The translations under genes were made by a program, and so were the position numbers. A DNA stretch of 35,291 bases from Clostridiaceae bacterium (GTDB lineage: Bacteria; Bacillota; Clostridia; Oscillospirales; Acutalibacteraceae). Of the stretch, positions 1 to 7,110 are shown piece by piece. The notes under the pieces are model-generated. The model was not told the origin of the DNA and made no database searches. It saw only the letters and a list, made by a program, of their open reading frames with translations. Location of the stretch: assembly GCA_016293225.1 (NCBI GenBank), contig JAEDEQ010000010.1, forward strand, positions 1 to 35,291. The letters run 5' to 3'. Numbering within the stretch: position 1 is the first letter of the stretch; each line of letters opens with the position of its first letter.

Positions 1-58
1 AGGGGTTAATGTGATTTTTAATAAACTATTTGTAGCCGGAAAGGCTATGGTAATTAGT

Positions 59-538
59 ATGCAGTTTTCACATACCGATGAGCACGGAAAAGCCTCAATG
101 GTCGATATCGGCGATAAGCGGGAAACGGTAAGAACGGCTGAAGCTGTTGCAAGACTCAAAATGAAGCCCGAAACCGCCTTGCTTATCAAGGAAAACAAAA
201 TTAAAAAAGGCGACGTGCTTTCCTGCGCAAGGATTGCCGGTATAATGGCCGCAAAGAAAACGCCGGAGCTTATTCCGCTCTGTCACGGTATTCCGCTTGA
301 AAAAGTCAGTGTGGATTTTGAATTTGAAAACGAAACCACACTTCTGATAAGTACGTTTGCAAAGTGTGAGTATAAAACCGGCGTTGAAATGGAGGCGCTG
401 ACGGCGGCAGGCGTTGCGGCTTTGACTGTGTATGATATGTGCAAGGCTGTTGACAGGGCGATGGTGATACGGGAAATTCGCCTGCTTTCAAAAAGCGGCG
501 GAAGGAGCGGAGACTACAAATTTGAAAACGAAGGTTAA
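59..538 (+). CDS. moaC: Cyclic pyranopterin monophosphate synthase MoaC
   Basis: MoaC converts the MoaA product (3',8-cyclo-dihydro-GTP) into cyclic pyranopterin monophosphate, the second step of molybdenum-cofactor synthesis, in the cytoplasm. Seen: the N-terminal block with KASMVDIGDKRETVRTA, then LIPLCHGIPLEKVSVDFEF, then YKTGVEMEALTAAGVAALTV followed by YDMCKAVD, and the C-terminal SKSGGRSGDYKFEN. These are the family's signature regions in the right order. The ATG at 59 gives 159 residues, close to the usual ~160. The frame stays open to the window edge, and a GTG at 11 behind AGGGG (1-5) or the ATG at 47 could add 4-16 residues. The 3' end overlaps the next gene by 17 nt, so this is the first visible gene of a moa operon that may begin outside the window. 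Confidence 0.95.
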   Translation: MQFSHTDEHGKASMVDIGDKRETVRTAEAVARLKMKPETALLIKENKIKKGDVLSCARIAGIMAAKKTPELIPLCHGIPLEKVSVDFEFENETTLLISTFAKCEYKTGVEMEALTAAGVAALTVYDMCKAVDRAMVIREIRLLSKSGGRSGDYKFENEG

Positions 539-947
539 AGAGATTTATATTAAAGCCGAAAAAGGCAAAAGTGCAATACCTTGTGAAAGCGCGGTCCTAC
601 TTGAAAATCAAGGCGTTTCAGGCGATATTTTCTGTTCGGGGGATTCCGTGCGGCAGGTAAGCATTCTGTTTGAAGACAGCGTCAAAAAGCTTGAAGCGCT
701 TACTGAAAAGGGCGTTTGCGTAAGGAAGTTTTCCTGCAACATTGTTTTAGGCGGTACGTTTTCAGCTGAGATTAAGCCCGGAGGTTCATTTGTAATCGGC
801 AAAGCCGTGCTCAACGTTACAAAGCTTGGAAAAGAGTGCTTTCATTTTTGCGGCAATTATACCTGTCCGCTTGTAAGCGAAGCAATTTTTGCTTCTGTTG
901 CAGTCGGTGCGAAGATTAAAAAAGGAGATGACGCGTTTTATGCTTGA
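522..947 (+). CDS. MOSC domain protein (first of two)
   Basis: Small single-domain MOSC protein of 141 residues. MOSC domains (as at the C-terminus of Moco sulfurases) are thought to bind sulfur or the cofactor through a conserved cysteine. Seen: the sequence opens in the MOSC pattern (VKEIYIKAEKGKSAIPCESAVLLENQGV) and carries the Cys-rich block GKECFHFCGNYTC near residues 105-117, then an IFASV-GAKIKKGD ending. The start is a TTG at 522 inside the 3' end of moaC, with AAGGAG (502-507) upstream at a rather long spacing. The 3' end overlaps moaA by 8 nt. Its place between moaC and moaA points to Moco maturation, trafficking or sulfuration, but the exact substrate cannot be read from sequence. 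Confidence 0.85.
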   Translation: MKTKVKEIYIKAEKGKSAIPCESAVLLENQGVSGDIFCSGDSVRQVSILFEDSVKKLEALTEKGVCVRKFSCNIVLGGTFSAEIKPGGSFVIGKAVLNVTKLGKECFHFCGNYTCPLVSEAIFASVAVGAKIKKGDDAFYA

Positions 948-1875
948 TTCATACGGGCGCAACATAAGCTATCTGCGCCTTTCTTTGACGGAGCGCTGTC
1001 AGCTTCGGTGCAGCTACTGCTCAAAATCGGACGGCAAGCAGTGCCTGAAGGACAGGGAGCTTGACAAGGACAGCCTGATTTTTGCCGCTGAGATTTTCAG
1101 CGGACTCGGCTTTGATAAAATCAGACTTACCGGCGGAGAGCCGCTTTTAAGGCGAGATATTCTTGAAATTGTTTCAGGCATAAAAAGATTGAATGTATAT
1201 AAAGACATTGCAATGACAACTAACGGAGTTATGCTTTTTGATCTTGCCGAAGAATTGAAAAAAGCCGGTCTTGATCGTGTGAATATCAGCCTTGATTCTT
1301 TAGATAATGAAACATATAAAGCCGTCACCGGCTCTTCGCTTGATAAAACGCTTTGCGGCATTGAAAAGGCAATCGTAACTTTTAAAAAAGTTAAGCTTAA
1401 TACTGTAATAATCAAAGGTGTAAACGATGCTTCAACAGAATCCTTTATAAGCTTTGCCCGGGAAAATCCGGTTGACGTTCGCTTTATTGAGCTTATGCCC
1501 TTGGGAAACAGCGGAGTCGGGGTTAAAAACGATGAGATATTAAGAAACTATTCCTTTCTCAAGCCCTGTAAGGCCGAAAGTTTCAGTGAGCCTGCGAGGT
1601 ATTACACCTCAGACGGATTTAGCGGCAGAGTAGGGTTTATCAGTCCGATGAGCGCAAAATTCTGCTTGTTCTGCAACAGAATGAGACTCACGAGCGACGG
1701 AAAGCTTCGGCTTTGTCTCGGAAACAACCTTGAAATCAGCATTGCCGAAGAGCTTAAAGCAAAAAACGGGGACAGAGCAAAAGAAATTATAATTTCAGCA
1801 ATATTAAAAAAACCGAAAGAGGGCTTTGAAAAGGATTTTGTTACCGAAAGAAAAATGAATCGCATCGGAGGTTAG
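940..1875 (+). CDS. moaA: GTP 3',8-cyclase MoaA (radical SAM)
   Basis: Radical-SAM enzyme for the first committed step of Moco synthesis, rearranging GTP to 3',8-cyclo-7,8-dihydro-GTP. Seen: the N-terminal cluster motif ERCQLRCSYC (CxxxCxxC); the SAM-binding stretch LTGGEPLLRRDI; the C-terminal second [4Fe-4S] motif FCLFCNRMRLTSDGKLRLC; and the conserved terminal double glycine (MNRIGG). Starting at the ATG at 940 gives 311 residues, normal for MoaA. The SD AAAGGAG lies at about 921-927. An in-frame upstream start at 889 would add 17 residues that do not resemble MoaA and would lie inside the previous gene. It overlaps the MOSC gene by 8 nt and is followed after 2 nt by a second MOSC gene. 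Confidence 0.97.
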   Translation: MLDSYGRNISYLRLSLTERCQLRCSYCSKSDGKQCLKDRELDKDSLIFAAEIFSGLGFDKIRLTGGEPLLRRDILEIVSGIKRLNVYKDIAMTTNGVMLFDLAEELKKAGLDRVNISLDSLDNETYKAVTGSSLDKTLCGIEKAIVTFKKVKLNTVIIKGVNDASTESFISFARENPVDVRFIELMPLGNSGVGVKNDEILRNYSFLKPCKAESFSEPARYYTSDGFSGRVGFISPMSAKFCLFCNRMRLTSDGKLRLCLGNNLEISIAEELKAKNGDRAKEIIISAILKKPKEGFEKDFVTERKMNRIGG

Positions 1876-1877
1876 AA

Positions 1878-2327
1878 ATGGCAAAGATTGTTTCAATAAA
1901 TTTAAGCCGGGAAAAGGGGACAATAAAAACACCCGTAGACTCGGCACTGCTTTTGGAAAACTTTGGAATGGAAAATGACGCTCATGCCGGAAAATGGCAC
2001 AGGCAGCTTAGTCTTCTGGCACAGGAAAGCTATGATGAAATGAAAGAATACACAGGCGAAGAGCTTTCCTTCGGTACATTTGCGGAAAACATTACAACAA
2101 GCGGAATTGAACTGCACACTCTTCCCGTCGGAACTGTTCTGAAGCTTGGCGAATGTATCTGCGAAGTTACTCAGATTGGAAAGGAATGCCATCACGGCTG
2201 TGAGATATATAAAAAGGTCGGCAAATGCGTGATGCCGCTGAAAGGAATTTTTGCCCGCATTTTAAAAGGCGGCATGGTGAGAACGGGAGACGCGGTTGAA
2301 ATAATTTCCGTGGGCGAAAACATATAA
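1878..2327 (+). CDS. MOSC domain protein (second of two)
   Basis: A 149-residue stand-alone MOSC protein, clearly paralogous to the one before moaA but better conserved. Seen: MAKIVSINLSREKGTIKTPV opening, then ENFGMENDAHAGKWHRQLSLL with the His/Trp-rich MOSC core, SFGTFAENITTSGI, and the cysteine block GKECHHGCEIYKKVGKC. It ends with the characteristic GIFARILKGGMVRTGDAVEI. SD GGAGG at 1868-1872 sits just upstream of the ATG, overlapping the moaA stop. It is probably the last gene of the moa operon. A role in cofactor sulfuration or transfer is inferred from the domain and neighbourhood only. Confidence 0.88.
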   Translation: MAKIVSINLSREKGTIKTPVDSALLLENFGMENDAHAGKWHRQLSLLAQESYDEMKEYTGEELSFGTFAENITTSGIELHTLPVGTVLKLGECICEVTQIGKECHHGCEIYKKVGKCVMPLKGIFARILKGGMVRTGDAVEIISVGENI

Positions 2328-2344
2328 ATGCTGTGAGGGAATCA

Positions 2345-2373
2345 TGATTCGACATTAATTTCCAAACATATTT
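2345..2373 (+). promoter_or_regulatory. Candidate forespore (SigG/SigF-like) promoter of the SASP gene
   Basis: TGATTC (2345-2350), a 16-nt spacer and CATATTT (2367-2373) loosely match the forespore sigma consensus (TGAATA / CATACTA) about 65 nt before the SASP start. Such genes are known to be SigG-dependent. The match is partial, and a perfect 12-bp palindrome GAATCATGATTC (2339-2350) overlaps the -35 element, so this is only a candidate. Confidence 0.3.
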
Positions 2374-2438
2374 TTTGCTCTTGCTCGCAAAATATTAAAG
2401 CAAACGCAAGAAATATGAATAGATAAGGAGTGTTCAGC

Positions 2439-2639
2439 ATGGCAAAAAGCGGTAGCTCAAAGGGCATGGTTCCCGAAGCACGCGACGCTCTCGACAGATT
2501 CAAGATGGAAGCTGCATCGGAAGTAGGCGTTAACCTCAAGCAGGGTTACAACGGCGACCTCACTTCTCGTGAAGCCGGTTCTGTCGGAGGTCAGATGGTA
2601 AAAAAGATGATCGAAGCCTATGAGAGAAACATGAAATAA
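2439..2639 (+). CDS. Small acid-soluble spore protein, alpha/beta type
   Basis: DNA-binding spore protein that coats the chromosome of the dormant forespore and protects it from UV and heat. It is degraded by the GPR protease at germination. Seen: 66 residues with both family blocks, EARDALDRFKMEAASEVGV (including the expected GPR cleavage region at the ME-AASE step) and GYNGDLTSREAGSVGGQMV followed by KKMIE. The ATG at 2439 is preceded by AAGGAG (2425-2430) at good spacing; a GTG at 2430 would add three residues but overlap the SD. The gene is monocistronic, flanked by its own terminator. It is direct evidence that the organism forms endospores. Confidence 0.96.
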   Translation: MAKSGSSKGMVPEARDALDRFKMEAASEVGVNLKQGYNGDLTSREAGSVGGQMVKKMIEAYERNMK

Positions 2640-2653
2640 CTAAGCAAATCAAA

Positions 2654-2699
2654 GCACTGCGCTTTGTTCGCTGCGGCAAACAAAGCGCAGTGCGTTTTT
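2654..2699 (+). terminator. Rho-independent terminator after the SASP gene
   Basis: A perfect 15-bp stem (GCACTGCGCTTTGTT at 2654-2668 pairing with 2679-2693), a 10-nt loop and then GTTTTT. It lies 15 nt after the SASP stop codon. Confidence 0.92.
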
Positions 2700-2772
2700 A
2701 TAAAATATTTGATATATTATTATTTTGACAAAAATAATAAACAAAAAAGTTTTATTAAAATTTCTGCTTTTG

Positions 2773-2801
2773 TTGAAATGTTACAGACTTTGTGCTATTA
2801 T
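2773..2801 (+). promoter_or_regulatory. Tandem promoter P1 upstream of the sugar transporter operon
   Basis: TTGAAA (2773-2778), 17-nt spacer, TGTGC plus TATTAT (2796-2801), a SigA promoter with an extended -10 (TGn). It is one copy of a duplicated element (see 2881-2910). The rest of 2700-2962 is AT-rich with no convincing gene. Confidence 0.6.
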
Positions 2802-2880
2802 TTATTAGTATATTTATGCTGTAGTGTTTGTTTTGCGTTTGAATATAACCAAAAATATTATGGAAATAATGCGGTTTTTG

Positions 2881-2910
2881 TTGAAATTATGATATGGTTT
2901 GTGCTATTAT
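2881..2910 (+). promoter_or_regulatory. Tandem promoter P2 upstream of the sugar transporter operon
   Basis: TTGAAA (2881-2886), 18-nt spacer, TGTGC plus TATTAT (2905-2910). Sequence around both boxes repeats P1 nearly exactly (TTTGTTGAAAT and TTTGTGCTATTATTTA), about 108 bp downstream. Predicted start near 2917, which leaves a leader of about 45 nt before the GTG at 2963. Confidence 0.6.
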
Positions 2911-2962
2911 TTAGAATATGGTGAGTCGCGGCTCTCCTTAATATTTTTTTGGGAGGGATCCT

Positions 2963-5557
2963 GTGGAAATTAAACAGAAAGTTAATGGTTTACTTAACAG
3001 CATTTCATTGTATTGGAACCATCCGATGCCGAAGCGTTATATGACTCTTAAAGAGATAGCGGCCTATTCCGGAGGCGGCATCGGTGCTTATTGTATTATA
3101 ACACTGGGAACTGCATGTATGTTTGCAACGACAAATACTCTGCTGACCAGTACTCTCGGCATCGGCCCTACGGATATGTACATAATGTATGTTATCTGCG
3201 TTCTTGCAAATATTCCGCTTACGGGTATCCGCGCAAACATAATTGATAACACGCGAAACAAAGCCGGTAAATACAGGCCGTATATCGTAACAATGGCTAT
3301 TCCTACCGCTATTTTATGCGTTGCAATGGTGTGGTTCCCGTACGATATACTTGAGAAGATTTTTCCCGGCGGAGAGATGTTCGGAAAAAGTACGGCATAT
3401 ATTGCCCGATGTGCAATAATTTTGGTTTTCAATTTATTGCTGTTTTTCTTTTATAACTTTTTCTATGACGCTTATGAAAACCTTGTTCATGTTCTTTCGC
3501 CCAATTCCCAGGAGAGGGCGGATGTAACCTCCATCAAAAGCGTTGTATATTCCCTTGCACCCACGCTCATAAATCTTATTACACCTCTTGTTGCGCAAAA
3601 TGTTTTTAAAACCACTCAGAACGATATCCGTGTATACAGACTTCTTTATCCGATTCTCACTGTGTTTGGCGTTCTTTTGTGCATCGTTGTATATAAGCAT
3701 ACTGAAGAAAAGATCGTTCAGGCTCGCACCCATGTTATTCAGATTCGCTTTGTTGACGCACTGCGTGCCGTTATGTACAACAAGTATTTCTGGATAATCT
3801 CACTTGCTTCCTGGGTTGGTTTCCTTGAGCTTGCGTATTCAAACATAATGTATTGGCTTTATAACTACGGCGGAAGCTGTGACGGCACACAGTATGGTTT
3901 GATTACTGCGATTTACGGCAACTCTGCACTCTGGAGTATGCTCCTTGCGCCGCTTCTTATCCGTAAATGGGGAAAGAAAAGACTGCTGGTTATAACGAAC
4001 CTGTTCAACATTCTTTTCATTTTGCTCCTGCTTCCGGCAACGGCTCAGCTCAACGGCCGGACGATCTGGTATGTTCTTATCTTTATGTTCCTCAACTCGT
4101 TTATGAGTTCATTTGCCCTGATTCTCAATCCGGCAATTCAGGCAGACATCAGAGATTATCAGCATTATAAAACCGGTGAAAGAATTGACGGAATGTTTTC
4201 GGCTGTTGGCACTATAGGAATGGTTATCACGCTTGTCACTTCGTCCGTTCTTCCCGTCATTTATGAAAAGGAAGGCCTTACCGAGGCGGTTGCCGCAAAA
4301 GTTACTTCGGATCCGAATGTGCTCAGCCGTGTTCTTGCCGGAGGCAAGACTGTCGGCCTGATTCTTCAGGAACAGTTTGCTGCAGGACAGAACAGTTATA
4401 TTAACCCGAACTCTGCGCTCTATGACCCGAACATACTTATGAATCTTATTCATGTTCTCATCATTTTTTCGGCAGTAGGCGCACTTTTGAATGTTCTTCC
4501 GTATTTCTTTTATGATTTTACGGAAATTCAGCAGAAGTCGGTGGTCAGAGTACTTAAAATCCGTGCAATGTTTGAAGATTTCACAAACGGCTCTATCAAG
4601 GACGCCGACCTTGTTGAATCAATAGACATTATCCGTAAAGCAAGAGAGCTTTATACTGCCGAACCCGTTGAGGTTTCAGGCAAGTCATACAAGAAAATTA
4701 AAGACAAGGCTGAACGTAAAGCGGCTAAAAAACAGTATCATGAACTCCTTGAATACAATGATGAAATTGAGATATCCAAATTTGTTTGTAATGAAATTGA
4801 CAAGTTTTCCACCGATATCTACGGCAAAATGGCTCAAATATGTGAAAAAATCTATGCCGGTGGCGAAAACGCCGTTGCTGATTACAACAAGCATGAGTTA
4901 AACCGTAAGATAAAGCAGGCCAAGGCGCTTGCGAAGTCCACTAAAGAGGAAAAAGAATACAGAAGCTTTGTTCTTGAAATGGCCCGCAACGAAAAGAGCG
5001 CTTACACAGCTTATCATAAGTACTTTGCCGGCAAGTGCAAAATTGCTGCACCGGATTTTTCTGTTCTCGAAGGCTATTTTAACACTGAGGACGCTTGCGA
5101 CGTCAGGATTAAGGAGCTCTGTGCAGCAAAACATTACGGCAAAAAGAATAAAACTCTTTCCAAAGAAGAACTGAAGGAGCTTGACCTTCAAATCAAGGCG
5201 GAACAGAAAAAGCGCCGCGAAGCCGGAAAGCTTTCAAAGGCTGAAATGGATAAGCATGCTTATTACAACCGTGCCGCAAAGCCGTATCTTGAAGCCAAGA
5301 AATTCCTTGCCCAGCGCGAAAATTACGGACGTTTTGACGAAATCCTTGAAGGCTATGAAGAAGCAAAGCTCAGAGCCGAGGAGGAAGCAAAACTCCGGGA
5401 AGAGGAAAACCGCCGCAGGAAGGCTGAAAAGAAGGAATACGAAGAAAAGCTTGCAGCCGAAAAGGCTTTGAAAAAGCAGGAGAAAAAGGCTCTTAAAAAA
5501 GAGAACAAGGAAAGCAAAAAAGAATCAAAAAAGGAGACAGTGGCAAACAAAAAATAA
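2963..5557 (+). CDS. GPH-family sugar:cation symporter with a long charged cytoplasmic tail
   Basis: MFS transporter of the glycoside-pentoside-hexuronide (GPH, MelB-like) family that would import an oligosaccharide with a cation. Seen: a hydrophobic domain over about residues 30-515 with many membrane segments, including the GPH-like cytoplasmic loop ANIIDNTRNKAGKYRPYI and the later ALILNPAIQADIRDYQHYKT with TGERIDGMF. About 345 residues follow (from about 4525) that are almost entirely charged and helical-looking, rich in Lys, Glu and Ala and ending in KKESKKETVANKK. The domain is not the PTS IIA-like tail of LacS; no such motif is visible. The GTG at 2963 is preceded by GGGAGG (2951-2956). 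At 864 residues it is nearly twice the normal family length. It is first in an operon with another GPH transporter and an alpha-glucosidase, so alpha-glucosides are the likely cargo (inference). Confidence 0.85.
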   Translation: MEIKQKVNGLLNSISLYWNHPMPKRYMTLKEIAAYSGGGIGAYCIITLGTACMFATTNTLLTSTLGIGPTDMYIMYVICVLANIPLTGIRANIIDNTRNKAGKYRPYIVTMAIPTAILCVAMVWFPYDILEKIFPGGEMFGKSTAYIARCAIILVFNLLLFFFYNFFYDAYENLVHVLSPNSQERADVTSIKSVVYSLAPTLINLITPLVAQNVFKTTQNDIRVYRLLYPILTVFGVLLCIVVYKHTEEKIVQARTHVIQIRFVDALRAVMYNKYFWIISLASWVGFLELAYSNIMYWLYNYGGSCDGTQYGLITAIYGNSALWSMLLAPLLIRKWGKKRLLVITNLFNILFILLLLPATAQLNGRTIWYVLIFMFLNSFMSSFALILNPAIQADIRDYQHYKTGERIDGMFSAVGTIGMVITLVTSSVLPVIYEKEGLTEAVAAKVTSDPNVLSRVLAGGKTVGLILQEQFAAGQNSYINPNSALYDPNILMNLIHVLIIFSAVGALLNVLPYFFYDFTEIQQKSVVRVLKIRAMFEDFTNGSIKDADLVESIDIIRKARELYTAEPVEVSGKSYKKIKDKAERKAAKKQYHELLEYNDEIEISKFVCNEIDKFSTDIYGKMAQICEKIYAGGENAVADYNKHELNRKIKQAKALAKSTKEEKEYRSFVLEMARNEKSAYTAYHKYFAGKCKIAAPDFSVLEGYFNTEDACDVRIKELCAAKHYGKKNKTLSKEELKELDLQIKAEQKKRREAGKLSKAEMDKHAYYNRAAKPYLEAKKFLAQRENYGRFDEILEGYEEAKLRAEEEAKLREEENRRRKAEKKEYEEKLAAEKALKKQEKKALKKENKESKKESKKETVANKK

Positions 5558-5578
5558 GCTGCCATTTAGGAGGATATC

Positions 5579-7078
5579 ATGAATAACAACAAATTTTTGC
5601 ACAAGATTTTCGGAACAACGCCCGGCAAAGGCGTTCAGCCGAAGGAAGCGATTGCATACAGCATTTGCGGCTTCGGGCAGAATTTCATCTGCACAATCAT
5701 AGGGTCATATCTTACAATTTTTATGACCGATGCGCTTCTTTTCGGTGCAGTTCCGAAGGGAACTCTTTGGAAATCGGTTGACGGCGCAATGGCCGTTGCC
5801 TTTCTCATGCTTTTCACAAGAATATATGACGCTTTCAATGACCCCATCATGGGCAGTATTGTTGACAAGACCAGAACAAAATGGGGCAAATGCCGTCCTT
5901 TTCTCAAGTGGATGGCAATTCCCATTGCTGTTTCAACGGTTGTTTGCTTCTGTCCGTTATTTAAGGCAGAGTCAAAAACAACTTTCGTCATCATTTCAAT
6001 CGTATATGTTCTCTGGTCAATGATTTATACTGTTGCCGATGTTCCTTATTGGGGACTGTCAACCTGCCTCACCAATGATACGGAAGTCAGAGGAAAAATT
6101 CTTACTGTTGCCCGTCTTGTCTGCACCCTCGGCGCAGGTATCGTAACCGTTTTTGTTCCGATAATCACAAACGCTGTTACCGCTAAATACAGAAACGATA
6201 AAGGTGAAGTTCTTGAGCAATACATTCAGCAAAACGCCGATACGCTTAAATGGACATATTTTATTTGCGCCGTGGTTTTGGTTGTTGCTGCTATCCCGAT
6301 GTTCTTCTATGGCTTTAAGAACACAAAGGAGCGCTTTACTTCAACAGAGCAGCCGCCCTCATTCGGTCATAATATCAAGCTCCTTTTCAAAAACAAACAG
6401 CTTTTGCTCATCGTTATTTCCGGAATTTTAGGCGGTGCAAGAATGGTCTATGCCTATACCGGCGGTCTCTATTTTGCAAAGTATGTTCTTAAAAACGAGG
6501 GTCTGTTCAGTTTAATTACAATGCTTGTTGTTCCCGGCGGACTTGTTGCTTCGGTTCTTGTTCCCTGGATGAGCAAAAAGTTTACAAAAAAGTGGACATA
6601 CATTTATGTTCATATTCTCGGCGCCGTTGTAATGTTTGCAATGTACTTTGTCGGCTATGACGCACCGTGGAAGCTTGTTTTCTGCGGAATCGGTCTTGTT
6701 CTTCTCGGCATTCCGCAGGGTGTTAACAACATTATCACTTATGCAATGATTGGCGATACCGTTGACTACCTTGAATGGAAGACAGGCGAGAGAGCAGAGG
6801 GTATCTGCTTTGCAATGCAGACCCTCATCAATAAAATCGGCATGGCTGTCGGTGCTTTTATCGGCGTATTCTCATATAGCTGGGCGGGTATCAATCCGAA
6901 AGCTACGCCGGCAATCACTCCGGAGGGCGAACAGCTTCTTTGGAACATTCTTATCCTTGCCGGTGCAATCAGTATGGTCGGAACAATTATTCCGATGTTA
7001 TTCTATAAGATTACTGAGAAGAGACAGAGAGAAATGGTTGCCGAGACTGAGGCAAGGAAAGCCGCTCAGGTGAAGTAA
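5579..7078 (+). CDS. GPH-family sugar:cation symporter (MelB/YicJ type)
   Basis: Second GPH transporter, 499 residues, with normal family length and no extra tail. Seen: about 12 hydrophobic segments; the first GPH signature region FTRIYDAFNDPIMGSIVDKT followed by RTKWGKCRPFL; the mid-protein DVPYWGLSTCLTNDTEVRGK; and the C-terminal MIGDTVDYLEWKTGERAEGI. These are typical of the family, including the Asp residues of the cation site region (DAFNDP). SD TAGGAGG (5567-5573) precedes the ATG; the gap after the previous gene is 21 nt. Given the neighbouring GH13 enzyme, it probably imports alpha-glucosides; the substrate cannot be fixed by eye. Confidence 0.92.
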   Translation: MNNNKFLHKIFGTTPGKGVQPKEAIAYSICGFGQNFICTIIGSYLTIFMTDALLFGAVPKGTLWKSVDGAMAVAFLMLFTRIYDAFNDPIMGSIVDKTRTKWGKCRPFLKWMAIPIAVSTVVCFCPLFKAESKTTFVIISIVYVLWSMIYTVADVPYWGLSTCLTNDTEVRGKILTVARLVCTLGAGIVTVFVPIITNAVTAKYRNDKGEVLEQYIQQNADTLKWTYFICAVVLVVAAIPMFFYGFKNTKERFTSTEQPPSFGHNIKLLFKNKQLLLIVISGILGGARMVYAYTGGLYFAKYVLKNEGLFSLITMLVVPGGLVASVLVPWMSKKFTKKWTYIYVHILGAVVMFAMYFVGYDAPWKLVFCGIGLVLLGIPQGVNNIITYAMIGDTVDYLEWKTGERAEGICFAMQTLINKIGMAVGAFIGVFSYSWAGINPKATPAITPEGEQLLWNILILAGAISMVGTIIPMLFYKITEKRQREMVAETEARKAAQVK

Positions 7079-7110
7079 ATCAACACTGTTTAATGAAAGG
7101 AAAATACAAT

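Noticed and set aside
1014..1415. 133-codon frame antisense to moaA
   Set aside because: Shadow of a strongly conserved gene; no SD, and moaA motifs fully explain the sequence.
2664..2924. Plus-strand 86-codon open frame
   Set aside because: It begins inside the SASP terminator stem, has no SD and reads as low-complexity Tyr/Phe/Leu-rich AT-rich DNA that contains the tandem promoters.
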